From the NCBI GenBank assembly GCA_015485155.1, contig WFUF01000013.1, positions 1 to 64,000 of the forward strand: a stretch of 64,000 nt of DNA, written 5' to 3'. This DNA is from Robiginitomaculum sp. (GTDB taxonomy: Bacteria; Pseudomonadota; Alphaproteobacteria; Caulobacterales; Maricaulaceae). Below, in pieces: positions 15,823 through 24,448 of the stretch (the first letter of the stretch is position 1; each line of letters begins with the position of its first letter). The position numbers and the translations under genes were made by a program. Below the pieces are notes generated by a model. It worked only from the letters and a program-made list of their open reading frames with translations, was not told the origin of the DNA and ran no database searches.

Positions 15823-17352
15823 ATGCAGGTTAAAGAAACCAGGGCCGAGGGCCTGAGCCGTACTTATGAGATTACCATTACCGCCGCTGAGCTGGATGCA
15901 AAACTGGACGCCAAAATCGCCGAGGTGCAGCCTGAAGTATCCTTAAAAGGTTTTCGCCCTGGCAAGGTTCCAGTCTCGCATATCAAGCGGATGTTTGGGA
16001 AATCCATGATGGGTGAATTGGTGCAGGAGTCTATGGATGATGCTTCCAAACAGGCGCTGGATGACAATGGGATCAAACCTGCGGGCAATCCAAAATTCGA
16101 TCTGCAAAGCGAAGCCGAAGACGTGGTATCTGGCAAGGCTGATCTTAGCTTTGAGATGAATGTGGATATTATGCCGGAGTTCACTCCTGCTGACCCGGCA
16201 AAGCTTTCTATTGAGCGTCCAGTGTGTGAGGTTTCAGACAAGGATGTTGATGAGGCTCTTGAGCGAATTGCCAGCGAACAAAAAACGTTTAAGGAGAAAG
16301 CTGCAACAGCAAAGGCCAAGGAAGGCGATGCAGTAGTTATTGATTTCGTTGGCAGCATTGATGGCAAGGAGTTTGAGGGCGGTAGCGCTACCGATGCCGA
16401 AGTGGTGCTTGGGGCAGGGCAGTTTATTCCCGGCTTTGAAGAGCAGCTTACCGGAGCCAAAAAGGGTGACACCCCGGTTTTGAAAGTTACCTTTCCCATT
16501 GATTATCAGGCCGAACACCTGGCGGGCAAGCAGGCTGAATTCAAAACTACAGTCAAAGCAGTAAAAGGCCCGGTTGAAACCAAAATCAATGATGATTTGG
16601 CTACGCAATTGGGACTAACCTCATTGGATGCGTTAAAAGATGCTATTCGCCAGAACATAGAAAACGAATACAAGAACCAATCCAGAGCCAGAAGCAAGCG
16701 GCGTATTCTGGATGCACTGGATGCGCAACACGATTTCGAACTGCCGCCTGGCATGGTTGAGGCTGAGTTCAACCAGATATGGAAACAGGTCGAGGCTGAC
16801 TTAAAAGAAGGCAGTGTGGATGATGAAGACAAGGATAAGTCCGAAGAGGAATTGCGCGCCGAATATTTACGTATTTCCGAACGCCGGGTGCGTTTGGGCC
16901 TTGTGCTGGCAGAAATAGGACAACAGAACAATATTGCCGTAGCTGCTGAAGAAGTTTCGAGAGCCGTCAATCAGGAAGCCATGCGCTATCCCGGACAGGA
17001 GAAACAGGTAGTAGAATATTTCCAGAAGAACCCTGAGGCTCAGGCTCAATTGCGAGCGCCGATTTTTGAGGAAAAAGTAGTTGATTTCATGCTGGAGCTA
17101 GCTGAAGTCAAGGATGTCAGCGTGAGCAAGGAAGAATTGTTCATGGATGATGATGCTCCGGGTGCCAGTTCTAAAAAGGCAAAGAAGAAGCCAGCAACTA
17201 AAAAGAAAGCTGCACCAAAGAAAAAACCTGCAGCAAAAAAGGCTGCGCCGAAGAAAAAAGAAACCAAGGCTGCGCCAAAGAAAAAAACTGCTCCAAAGAA
17301 GGCTGCGCCTAAAAAGTCGGCAGCAAAAAAGAAGCCGACAACCAAAAAATAA
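15823..17352 (+). CDS. tig: Trigger factor with lysine-rich C-terminal tail
   Basis: Ribosome-bound chaperone and peptidyl-prolyl isomerase that meets nascent chains at the tunnel exit. The N-terminal ribosome-binding domain contains GFRPGKVP (about residues 44-51), the family signature. The FKBP-type PPIase domain lies around 155-245 (GDAVVIDFVGSIDGKEFEGG, GAGQFIPGFEEQL). The helical C-terminal domain runs to about 440. Beyond the normal end there is a 61-residue tail (449-509) made almost only of Lys, Ala, Pro and Thr, like histone H1, of a kind also seen in NuoE and RpsB here. clpP, the usual next gene, is absent. A strong terminator follows. Confidence 0.96.
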   Translation: MQVKETRAEGLSRTYEITITAAELDAKLDAKIAEVQPEVSLKGFRPGKVPVSHIKRMFGKSMMGELVQESMDDASKQALDDNGIKPAGNPKFDLQSEAEDVVSGKADLSFEMNVDIMPEFTPADPAKLSIERPVCEVSDKDVDEALERIASEQKTFKEKAATAKAKEGDAVVIDFVGSIDGKEFEGGSATDAEVVLGAGQFIPGFEEQLTGAKKGDTPVLKVTFPIDYQAEHLAGKQAEFKTTVKAVKGPVETKINDDLATQLGLTSLDALKDAIRQNIENEYKNQSRARSKRRILDALDAQHDFELPPGMVEAEFNQIWKQVEADLKEGSVDDEDKDKSEEELRAEYLRISERRVRLGLVLAEIGQQNNIAVAAEEVSRAVNQEAMRYPGQEKQVVEYFQKNPEAQAQLRAPIFEEKVVDFMLELAEVKDVSVSKEELFMDDDAPGASSKKAKKKPATKKKAAPKKKPAAKKAAPKKKETKAAPKKKTAPKKAAPKKSAAKKKPTTKK

Positions 17353-17362
17353 ACTGGTCATT

Positions 17363-17398
17363 GCAAAAGGGGTTAGCTTGTTGGCTTATCCCTTTTGC
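17363..17398. terminator. Bidirectional terminator between tig and the SCO gene
   Basis: GCAAAAGGG (17363-17371) and CCCTTTTGC (17390-17398) pair perfectly over 9 bp with an inner AGC/GCT pair in the loop. On the plus strand it is followed by TTTATTGACTTTT; on the minus strand the tig tail supplies TTTATTTTTTGG a little further on. It sits between two convergent stop codons. Confidence 0.75.
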
Positions 17399-17409
17399 TT
17401 TATTGACTT

Positions 17410-18015
17410 TTAAGGGGACTTAATGGCGCGGTGAATTTTAGTAAGCGCCATTTTGGCATCTTCATGACTGTCAATAATTGATACAAAACTGCCATCTTCT
17501 GCAAATAAGTATACTCCAGCACTATGGTTGATAGTGTAATCATCCTTACCAAGCGGGACTCTTTCATATTTGGCAGCGAATCCTGCCATCATTTTATCCA
17601 ATTCAGTTAACGATCCTGTCCAGCCTCTGATCATCGGATGAAAATAACTGATATATTCGGCCAGCACCTTGGGCGTGTCCCGTTCAGGATCCACAGACAC
17701 CAGAATTGCATTAAATTTTTCAGCATCCGGGCCAAGCTCATCAAGCCATCTGGAAATATTCTCAAGCGTTGTCGGGCATATATCTGGGCAATAGGTAAAA
17801 CCGAAAAAAACCATGGCAGGTTTGCCAAGCAGGCTCCTGGCGGAAACCTGATTGTTTTCATGGTCTTTTAAGCTGAATTCCATCTGAGTTAATGAAACCG
17901 GAATGGTGGAGGCAGGAGCCTTGGTACCTGGCCCGTCGACTTGCCACCATCCAATAAAAATACTGATAGCAATCATACTAATCGCGATGAGCAGATATGT
18001 AAAAACTCGCAGCAC
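17410..18015 (-). CDS. SCO1/SenC family copper chaperone (distal copy)
   Basis: Membrane-anchored thioredoxin-fold protein that helps deliver copper to the CuA site of cytochrome c oxidase. One N-terminal membrane helix (about 5-24) leads to a periplasmic domain with Cys76-x3-Cys80 in FGFTYCPDICP and His164 in TINHSAG, the three copper ligands. At 201 residues it is of normal size. It is the last gene of a minus-strand run SCO-PCuAC-SCO, with only 5 bases between it and the PCuAC gene. No oxidase genes lie in the window. Confidence 0.92.
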   Translation of the reverse strand: MLRVFTYLLIAISMIAISIFIGWWQVDGPGTKAPASTIPVSLTQMEFSLKDHENNQVSARSLLGKPAMVFFGFTYCPDICPTTLENISRWLDELGPDAEKFNAILVSVDPERDTPKVLAEYISYFHPMIRGWTGSLTELDKMMAGFAAKYERVPLGKDDYTINHSAGVYLFAEDGSFVSIIDSHEDAKMALTKIHRAIKSP

Positions 18016-18020
18016 GATTG

Positions 18021-18479
18021 TTATTCCTTCGGCCCTCGGGCGCTGATCGCCAATACCGGCACATCTGTGGTTATATGTTGTCCATTTTCAAAAATCAGCG
18101 TTAATTCAAAACTGTCACCCTTAATGAGCGGGCGCTGTAAATCCATCAACATAATGTGCAGCCCAGAAGGCTGCAGGGTTACACTTTGGTTTGGCTCAAT
18201 TCGGATTTCACCTGCCGGAGCCATGGAGCTTATGCCCTTGGCATTGGTGGTGCTGTTATGAATATGGGCCATTGCGGCAATTTTGGTTTTAATGCGGTCA
18301 AGGATTACTGCATCTTTGCCATTATTGGTAATGGTAAGATAAGCCGCTGTCGGGCGCATGGTCCCGATCGAGGCCCGGGCCCATTGCCTGGTAATCGTAA
18401 CATCCCTTGTTTGTGCATATGCCGGGATATTCACAAAAGTGACTGTTACGGCGATCAGGATCAGTAATTTATTTATCAT
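18021..18479 (-). CDS. PCu(A)C-type periplasmic copper chaperone
   Basis: A 152-residue cupredoxin-like protein with a Sec signal (MINKLLILIA to AYA, about residue 22). It carries the H(M)x10Mx21HxM copper motif: His74, Met86, His108 and Met110; the optional Met after the first His is Asn here. Such proteins give Cu(I) to SCO or directly to the CuA or CuB centre. Sitting between two SCO genes, it is very likely part of one copper relay. Spacing to both neighbours is under 20 bases. Confidence 0.92.
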   Translation of the reverse strand: MINKLLILIAVTVTFVNIPAYAQTRDVTITRQWARASIGTMRPTAAYLTITNNGKDAVILDRIKTKIAAMAHIHNSTTNAKGISSMAPAGEIRIEPNQSVTLQPSGLHIMLMDLQRPLIKGDSFELTLIFENGQHITTDVPVLAISARGPKE

Positions 18480-18494
18480 GGATTGCTCCTGAGC

Positions 18495-19097
18495 TTAAAG
18501 CCTGCTCTTAATATCTTCTACAATCTTGCTGGCCTGGGTTCCATAGGCAAAGGATCGGACAAAATGTCCATTGCTATCAAATAAAAATAATGATGAGGAA
18601 TGACTCATTGTATAGCCGTCAGGCGCCTGATCCTGTTGCAGTTTTTCATAAAAAATCTTGAAGGATTTTCCAGTTTGCTCAATTTGCTCAAGGCTGCCGC
18701 TTAAGCCCAAAATTGCAGGGTGAAACAGCGTGACGTATTCGGCCAATACCTCTGGTGTATCCCGTTTGGGGTCAATGGTGATAAATAAGGGCTGAACTGC
18801 AGATGCCTTTTCTTGTAAGTCATCCATAACTACAGCAATTTCGGACAGGCTGGTTGGGCATATATCAGGGCAATTGGTAAACCCGAAAAAAACCAATAGC
18901 CACTTGCCGGTAAAATCCTCATCTGTTCGCAAATTGCCATTATGGTCTGTTAAAGAAAAATCAGCCACCAAAGCCGGCGGGGAATATATCATGGGATTTG
19001 TATCAGGTCTTTTCTGCCAAAATGCAGCTCCTGAAAGTCCGATAACTGCAATGGCGACAAGCGCCCACAAAAATTTTTGCAAATTAGAGAATTTCAT
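18495..19097 (-). CDS. SCO1/SenC family copper chaperone (proximal copy)
   Basis: A second SCO protein of 200 residues with an N-terminal membrane anchor (about 8-26), Cys76-x3-Cys80 in FGFTNCPDICP and His166 in TMSHSSS. The copper ligands are complete, so both SCO copies should be active. The two are clearly related but divergent through most of their length, which suggests an old duplication and split of tasks, for example metal donor versus disulfide reductant of the CuA site. It begins 36 bases behind scoB and may share its transcript. Confidence 0.92.
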   Translation of the reverse strand: MKFSNLQKFLWALVAIAVIGLSGAAFWQKRPDTNPMIYSPPALVADFSLTDHNGNLRTDEDFTGKWLLVFFGFTNCPDICPTSLSEIAVVMDDLQEKASAVQPLFITIDPKRDTPEVLAEYVTLFHPAILGLSGSLEQIEQTGKSFKIFYEKLQQDQAPDGYTMSHSSSLFLFDSNGHFVRSFAYGTQASKIVEDIKSRL

Positions 19098-19133
19098 CTC
19101 TTTACCTGTGTTCTTAAAAGTGGTTTTGCTCGG

Positions 19134-19763
19134 TTATTCTACCAGATTTGCTTCGGTTGAGGCACGCACCTCGTCCAAGCTCACATTCGGAGCCAGTTCG
19201 GCTATTTTCAAGCCGCCATCTGTCACGTCAAATACGCCTAAATTGGTTATTACCCGGTGCACACAGGACTTTCCCGTAAGCGGCAGTGAGCATTTGTGCA
19301 AAAGTTTTGGCGCTCCGGCCTTATTGGTGTGATCCATCACCACCACTACCCGTTTTACTCCGGCGACAAGATCCATGGCTCCGCCCATGCCTTTGACCAT
19401 TTTTCCCGGGATCATCCAATTGGCGATATCTCCAGTTTCCGAGATTTCCATGGCACCAAGGATGGACAGATCAATATGGCCGCCTCTTATCATGGCAAAA
19501 CTGTCGGCAGAAGAAAAATAGCTGGTGCGGCGTAGTTCTGTAATGGTCTGCTTGCCAGCATTGATAAGATCAGCATCAACCTCATCATCAAATGGAAACG
19601 GGCCCATGCCCAGCATTCCGTTTTCCGATTGCAAGGTAACATCGACACCTTCTGGTATATGGTTTGCTACCAGTGTAGGAATACCAATGCCCAGATTTAC
19701 GTAAAACCCGTCTTGCAGCTCATTTGCGGCCCGCGCCGCCATATCATTGCGTGTCCAGGGCAT
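19134..19763 (-). CDS. scoB: 3-oxoacid CoA-transferase, subunit B
   Basis: Beta subunit of succinyl-CoA:3-ketoacid CoA-transferase, which activates acetoacetate with CoA from succinyl-CoA. The catalytic glutamate is Glu47 in [12 protein letters not shown], the family active-site motif. [16 protein letters not shown] and [17 protein letters not shown] are also typical. 209 residues is the standard length. The start follows the scoA stop directly. It most likely serves ketone-body or polyhydroxyalkanoate-derived acetoacetate use, though no such genes are in the window. Confidence 0.95.
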   Translation of the reverse strand: MPWTRNDMAARAANELQDGFYVNLGIGIPTLVANHIPEGVDVTLQSENGMLGMGPFPFDDEVDADLINAGKQTITELRRTSYFSSADSFAMIRGGHIDLSILGAMEISETGDIANWMIPGKMVKGMGGAMDLVAGVKRVVVVMDHTNKAGAPKLLHKCSLPLTGKSCVHRVITNLGVFDVTDGGLKIAELAPNVSLDEVRASTEANLVE

Positions 19764-20471
19764 TTACGCATCCTCCCTTTGGCGAACTGTTCTTTGTTCA
19801 ATACGTTTTTCAAATTTTCCGGCAAACACCCGCTGTACATAAATGCCTGGCGTATGGATGTTTTCTGGATCAAGCTCGCCAAGTTCAACAATCTCCTCAA
19901 CCTCAGCCACAGTAATCTTGCCAGCAGTGGCCATCATCGGGTTGAAGTTTCTGGCAGTTTTGCGAAAAACAAGATTGCCCTGTGTGTCACTTTTCCACGC
20001 CTTTATAATGGAAACATCAGCTTTAAGCCCGGTTTCCATCACATAGGTTTCACCATCAAATTCCTTATGAGGTTTTCCTTCGGCAATGATAGTGCCAACC
20101 CCGGTTTTAACGTAAAATCCCGGAATCCCGGCACCGCCTGCGCGAATACGCTCGGCCAAAGTTCCTTGAGGGTTAAACTCCAGCTCGAGTTCTCCTGCAA
20201 TATATTGGCGTTCAAACTCCTTGTTTTCACCAACATAGGACGAAATCATTTTCCTTATGCGCTTGGAATCCAGCAAAATTCCAAGCCCAAAGCCATCTAC
20301 TCCGCAATTATTGGAAATAACGGTTAAGTCTGTAACTCCGGCAGTATGAATCGCGGCAATGGAGTTTTCCGGTATGCCGCACAGCCCAAATCCACCAGCC
20401 ATAATAGTCATGCCGTCAAACAGCACACCATCTAAAGCCTCGGTAGCATTTTGGAATATCTTGTTGGCCAT
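19764..20471 (-). CDS. scoA: 3-oxoacid CoA-transferase, subunit A
   Basis: Alpha subunit of the same enzyme, 235 residues. It starts MANKIFQNATEALDGVL and has the CoA-transferase family I loop GGFGLCGIPEN (about residues 27-37), plus NNCGVDGFGLG and the RAGGAGIPGFYVKTG segment typical of ScoA/AtoD-like chains. It is the first gene of the minus-strand run scoA-scoB-SCO-PCuAC-SCO. The minus-strand upstream bases contain TTTGCGCTAGATTG, with TAGATT as a possible -10 but no good -35. Confidence 0.95.
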   Translation of the reverse strand: MANKIFQNATEALDGVLFDGMTIMAGGFGLCGIPENSIAAIHTAGVTDLTVISNNCGVDGFGLGILLDSKRIRKMISSYVGENKEFERQYIAGELELEFNPQGTLAERIRAGGAGIPGFYVKTGVGTIIAEGKPHKEFDGETYVMETGLKADVSIIKAWKSDTQGNLVFRKTARNFNPMMATAGKITVAEVEEIVELGELDPENIHTPGIYVQRVFAGKFEKRIEQRTVRQREDA

Positions 20472-20554
20472 AAATCACTTCTCATATTGTTATGGGTGAA
20501 TTGTGGCAATCTAGCGCAAATTATCCAAAAGAGAAGCGTCAGTTTGTCCAAAAC

Positions 20555-20593
20555 AATAAAAAACGCCGACCCTCAAAACTTTAAGGATCGGCG
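20555..20593 (-). terminator. Rho-independent terminator of the PopA-like gene
   Basis: Read on the minus strand, a 9-10 bp stem with one mismatch (arms 20593-20585 and 20572-20564, CGCCGATCC / GGGTCGGCG) closes a 12-base loop and runs into TTTTTTATT. It lies about 130 bases behind the gene at 20723-22027 and insulates scoA from it. Confidence 0.7.
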
Positions 20594-20722
20594 CTTTAAC
20601 TGGTTGTTTCCAACCTTAAAACCGGCGTTCATGCGAGGGACGAAGAATGACGAACCCCGGTCTTGAGGAAAAGTTATGAAAACATGGCTGAATGGTTGCT
20701 GAACAAGAATGCTTACTTTTGT

Positions 20723-22027
20723 TCAGGATTGTGTGGCCCGGTTCATCAGATGATCCGGAGTCTCGCGAGGCTGTAACTCCAGCACCTCTATTTGCAATTC
20801 TAACTGAAAAGGTTCTTCAGGATTACCGCTTTCAAATGCGGTGCAATCGACAACGCCCTCGATACGTTTGGCCGCCAGTTGTGCTGATTGTCTGGAGGCT
20901 CCGGGCATAAGCACTGCAAATACTCCAGGATCAATGCGCGCTGCCATGTCTTCGGCTCGCACCAAATGCCGCAACATGCCGCCAAATTGCCTGCGGGCTG
21001 CCTCTACATGGGTTTCGGCTATGCCAGGGGGCGGTGCTGTGCGGATAACGGTAAGTGATAATGGCCGGTTGATCTTTTTAGCCTGTTCTGTGGTTCTGTT
21101 CAGGTGTTTGGCAAAGAACTGTGCGGTAAACAGCCCTGATTCCCCATCAATAATGGCTGGGCTTCGTATGGCTTCAAATGTACGTTTTACATATTCACGG
21201 CGCCGGTGCTCACGGGCCAGATTCATAATGCGCTGTTTAATGATGTCCGGGTCATTATCTTGTGAAACCAGATCCGATGCGCCTCTGGCATAGGCTTCAT
21301 CAACAGCTTCAAATTTTGCCGGATCAATAAGCATAACAGCCGGAACATGAAACAAACGGGTGTTTCGACGCATGGCCGAAGCAATTGTAAAGGCTGGCTC
21401 CAGCTCTTTTAGGACATTGAGCAGAATAACATCAAAAGTCTTGTCATGCAGATAATCAAATGCAGTAAATGAGGTCAATGCGGCGGTCACTTCTGCTCCG
21501 GCATCCTCCAGAGCATTTTTTATAGCAATAAATTGCGGAGCAGCTCCCCCGGTAAACAGAACTGAAACCGGCATATGATCCTGAATTGTTTTATCATCAA
21601 GCTCCAGATCAAGCCCAAGCTCCCGCAAGGTTTGTGTCCGCAGACGAACTTCTTCTTCCATCAATGACTGGCGCAATGCTGACAACACCCTGCTGGCCAG
21701 TTGTACGGGGTGAACAGGTGGGTAAAGTACGCTGGCAAAGGGGCTGTTTTTGCTTTGGCTAATGGTGTCAGAGACGACAATGACAGGCACAGGGTGGTCA
21801 GCGCGCCCGGCACTCATGGCCTGCGCCAGATGAGTTGTTTGTTCCGGTGTTTTATTGATGGCATCAATAAGGATGGCGTCCACGTTTAAGTCACGAACAG
21901 CGGTAATTGCTGCTTCTTCGGTTTCCGCCAGAATTGTTGGCAGTCCACGATCCTGTAGTTTTCCTGCGGCTTCAAAAACAGCACCGTGTTCATTAGCCAA
22001 TACCAGAATCTGTGCGGTAAAGTTCAT
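20723..22027 (-). CDS. PopA/PleD-like protein: two receiver-like domains and a degenerate GGDEF domain
   Basis: A 434-residue protein with the PleD/PopA plan. REC-like domain 1 keeps the phospho-acceptor position as Asp55 (AILIDA). REC-like domain 2 has Asn204 in its place (VILLNV). The GGDEF-like domain (about 290-434) has DPGVF (366-370) where GGDEF or GGEEF should be, so it cannot make cyclic di-GMP. An intact RxxD inhibitory-site motif, RAED at 357-360, stands 5 residues before it, as in PleD. Caulobacter PopA has the same plan and binds c-di-GMP to recruit cell-cycle proteolysis factors. A similar effector role is inferred. It is monocistronic, divergent from the next gene. Confidence 0.8.
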   Translation of the reverse strand: MNFTAQILVLANEHGAVFEAAGKLQDRGLPTILAETEEAAITAVRDLNVDAILIDAINKTPEQTTHLAQAMSAGRADHPVPVIVVSDTISQSKNSPFASVLYPPVHPVQLASRVLSALRQSLMEEEVRLRTQTLRELGLDLELDDKTIQDHMPVSVLFTGGAAPQFIAIKNALEDAGAEVTAALTSFTAFDYLHDKTFDVILLNVLKELEPAFTIASAMRRNTRLFHVPAVMLIDPAKFEAVDEAYARGASDLVSQDNDPDIIKQRIMNLAREHRRREYVKRTFEAIRSPAIIDGESGLFTAQFFAKHLNRTTEQAKKINRPLSLTVIRTAPPPGIAETHVEAARRQFGGMLRHLVRAEDMAARIDPGVFAVLMPGASRQSAQLAAKRIEGVVDCTAFESGNPEEPFQLELQIEVLELQPRETPDHLMNRATQS

Positions 22028-22130
22028 ATCAATTCTTCCGTATCTACCGTTTCAAAAAGCAGCATGCCCTTGCTTAAAAAGAAGATTCGTCACAAAACTA
22101 CCCCGATTGAGATAATGGAAGGTTATCAGA

Positions 22131-23228
22131 ATGAAGAAACCGGCACAAATGCCATTGCAAGGTATTAAAGTAGTTGAATTTGCCGGAATTGGGCCGGTGC
22201 CTTTTTGTGGAATGTTGCTGGCAGATATGGGTGCGGATGTGGTTCGTATTGATCGCCCAGGCACCCCGGACACAGGCAGTGCCGACATTCAGGGTCGGGG
22301 AAAGCGTTCAATATCATTGGACTTAAAACAGCCTGAGGATAAAAAAACTGCAATCATGTTAATGGCAAAGGCTGATTTGCTGATGGAGGGGTTTCGTCCA
22401 GGAGTGATGGAGCGGCTTGCTTTGGGGCCAGAGATGGCTTTGGCGCAAAACCCGGCATTGGTCTATGGGCGTATGACTGGCTGGGGGCAGGATGGGCCAC
22501 TGGCGCAACGGGCTGGTCATGACATAAACTATATTGCAATTACCGGCGCTTTGAATGCTATGGGATCAGCAGACTCTCCGCCGCCGCCGCCGCTAAATCT
22601 TCTGGGTGATTATGGTGGCGGGGCCTTGTATCTGGCAATGGGTCTGCTGGCCGGGTTGATCCACGCAAGAGCCAGCGGTCAGGGGCAGGTAATAGATGCA
22701 GCTATTGTCGATGGCACTTTAAGCCTGATGGCTCCGATTCACTGGCTTCGGGCCAGCGGTATGTGGCAGAACAACAGGAACAGTAATTTACTTGATGGTG
22801 CCGCTCATTTTTATAGCAGCTATATTTGCCAAGACGGCAGGTATCTGGCCGTTGGCGCTATCGAGCCACAATTTTATGCAGAATTATGCGATGGGTTGTG
22901 TGTTGGTGAAACTATACGCAACAATCAGTATGATCAGGCAAAATGGCCGGTATTTAAGGCTGAACTTGCCGGAATTTTTGCCAGCAAACCCTTAAAATAC
23001 TGGCTGGATGTATTTGCGAACAGTGATGCCTGTGTCGCACCAATAGAAGATATGGTCTGCGCGCTGGATAATGAACATTTACGGGCGCGAAAATCCCTGA
23101 TGCAGGTGGACGGTATTCTACAACCGGCTCCGGCGCCCAGATTTTCAAAAACCCCGGGTGCAATTACCGGCCCGCCGCCAGTTCCCGGTGGTAATCGCAA
23201 GGACATATTAAGAGACTGGCTGAATTAG
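22131..23228 (+). CDS. CaiB/BaiF CoA-transferase family protein, alpha-methylacyl-CoA racemase type
   Basis: A 365-residue class III CoA-transferase-fold protein closest to alpha-methylacyl-CoA racemase, which inverts the 2-methyl centre of branched acyl-CoAs before beta-oxidation. Supporting motifs are GIKVVEFAGIGPVPFCGMLLADMG at the start, RAGHDINYI with His130 matching the catalytic His of the racemase, and LLGDYGGG with the expected acidic partner near residue 157. The ATG is preceded by GGAAGG. It stands alone between the PopA-like gene and the nuo operon. A true CoA-transferase is possible, but the motifs favour racemase. Confidence 0.88.
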   Translation: MKKPAQMPLQGIKVVEFAGIGPVPFCGMLLADMGADVVRIDRPGTPDTGSADIQGRGKRSISLDLKQPEDKKTAIMLMAKADLLMEGFRPGVMERLALGPEMALAQNPALVYGRMTGWGQDGPLAQRAGHDINYIAITGALNAMGSADSPPPPPLNLLGDYGGGALYLAMGLLAGLIHARASGQGQVIDAAIVDGTLSLMAPIHWLRASGMWQNNRNSNLLDGAAHFYSSYICQDGRYLAVGAIEPQFYAELCDGLCVGETIRNNQYDQAKWPVFKAELAGIFASKPLKYWLDVFANSDACVAPIEDMVCALDNEHLRARKSLMQVDGILQPAPAPRFSKTPGAITGPPPVPGGNRKDILRDWLN

Positions 23229-23460
23229 CAGCCTCGTGTGCCGCTGATTCTTACTTCTGATTCTATATAATTGGTGTTGCAAGCGGATTTTTTTCGCGGT
23301 TTTAACCGGTTGCGATGATTTTATAGCGGGAAAATCCGGCTGGAAGCTACGTTTTTGTGTGCTTTTCAGGTAATGGGAGATGCCTTGGGCTTTTTTCGTT
23401 CAAGAACCGCAATTCAGACATTGCCTTCGCGTCAATTCGGTCATAGTTTCTTGCGCGAGT

Positions 23461-23488
23461 GGGGGCAAATGAGTGATGAGTCGCCCCC
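23461..23488 (+). promoter_or_regulatory. GC hairpin in the nuoA upstream region
   Basis: GGGGGC (23461-23466) and GCCCCC (23483-23488) pair exactly over a 16-base loop and are followed by TTGTTTT, 26 bases before the nuoA start. It looks like a terminator or attenuator in the nuo leader. The 286-base gap also has TATATAAT near 23265 as a possible -10 without a good -35; nothing else is evident. Confidence 0.4.
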
Positions 23489-23514
23489 TTGTTTTAGGTT
23501 CCAACGAGGTTCCA

Positions 23515-23880
23515 ATGAGCGGGTTACTGCTGGATTATCTTCCGATTTTGATTTTTACTGCCATTGCTCTGGTGATTTCATTTGCGTTTTTGGCAATGCC
23601 ATTGATCATGGCCCCTGCGGCTCCGGATGATGAAAAGCATTCGACTTATGAATGTGGTTTTCCTGCCTTTGATGATTCAAGGATGAAGTTTGATATCAGG
23701 TTTTATCTGGTGGCTATTTTGTTCATTGTTTTTGATCTGGAAGTGGCGTTTTTATTTCCATGGGCAGTTAGTCTGGGTGAAGTGGGGCCGTATGCGTTTT
23801 GGGCAATGATGGTGTTTCTTGGCGAACTGATTATTGGCTATATCTACGCATGGAAAGTCGGCGCACTGGAATGGGATTAA
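23515..23880 (+). CDS. nuoA: NADH-quinone oxidoreductase subunit A
   Basis: Small membrane subunit of complex I (121 residues, ND3 homologue) at the junction of peripheral and membrane arms. Three hydrophobic segments are seen (about 8-30, 60-82, 90-112), with the conserved loop [20 protein letters not shown] between the first and second and [12 protein letters not shown] in the second. ATG 23515 follows ACGAGG; an in-frame ATG at 23473 would add an unsupported hydrophilic leader. First gene of the nuo operon. Confidence 0.95.
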   Translation: MSGLLLDYLPILIFTAIALVISFAFLAMPLIMAPAAPDDEKHSTYECGFPAFDDSRMKFDIRFYLVAILFIVFDLEVAFLFPWAVSLGEVGPYAFWAMMVFLGELIIGYIYAWKVGALEWD

Positions 23881-23884
23881 AGCT

Positions 23885-24448
23885 ATGAACGAGAGCAAAA
23901 ACCCTGCTTTTTCTTCGGCGCAAGCCATGACACCGGGCTATAACCCAAAAAAACACGATCCTTATTTTGATGGTGTGAATGATGCCCTTATGGATAAGGG
24001 CTTTGTGGTGGCCAGTGCTGATGAATTGATTACATGGGCAAGAACCGGCTCCTTGATGTGGATGACATTTGGCCTTGCCTGTTGCGCAGTTGAAATGATG
24101 CATGCGGCCATGCCGCGCTATGATGTGGAACGCTTTGGTTTTGCTCCCAGGGCCTCACCAAGACAGTCTGATGTCATGATAGTTGCGGGAACCTTGACCA
24201 ATAAAATGGCTCCGGCCTTGCGCAAGGTATATGATCAGATGCCAAATCCCCGTTATGTGATTTCCATGGGCAGTTGTGCCAATGGTGGTGGCTATTATCA
24301 TTATTCCTACTCGGTGGTTCGGGGTTGTGACCGAATTTTACCGGTTGATATTTATGTGCCGGGCTGTCCTCCTACTGCCGAAGCTCTGGTCTATGGCATT
24401 TTACAATTGCAAAAGAAGATTCGCAGAGAAGGGGACATTATCCGATGA
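23885..24448 (+). CDS. nuoB: NADH-quinone oxidoreductase subunit B
   Basis: PSST homologue that binds cluster N2, the last iron-sulfur centre before quinone. The ligands are visible: Cys66-Cys67 in [10 protein letters not shown], Cys131 in GSCANGGG and Cys161 in VPGCPP. The ATG 4 bases after the nuoA stop gives the normal 187-residue length. Its stop overlaps nuoC by 4 bases. Confidence 0.97.
   Translation: MNESKNPAFSSAQAMTPGYNPKKHDPYFDGVNDALMDKGFVVASADELITWARTGSLMWMTFGLACCAVEMMHAAMPRYDVERFGFAPRASPRQSDVMIVAGTLTNKMAPALRKVYDQMPNPRYVISMGSCANGGGYYHYSYSVVRGCDRILPVDIYVPGCPPTAEALVYGILQLQKKIRREGDIIR

Noticed and set aside
15864-16499. 211-codon minus-strand ORF opposite tig
   Set aside because: Shadow of the trigger factor gene, Ser/Ala-rich with no motif.
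23355-23630. 91-codon ORF upstream of and overlapping nuoA
   Set aside because: Runs through the GC hairpin and into nuoA in another frame; no family features or ribosome site.
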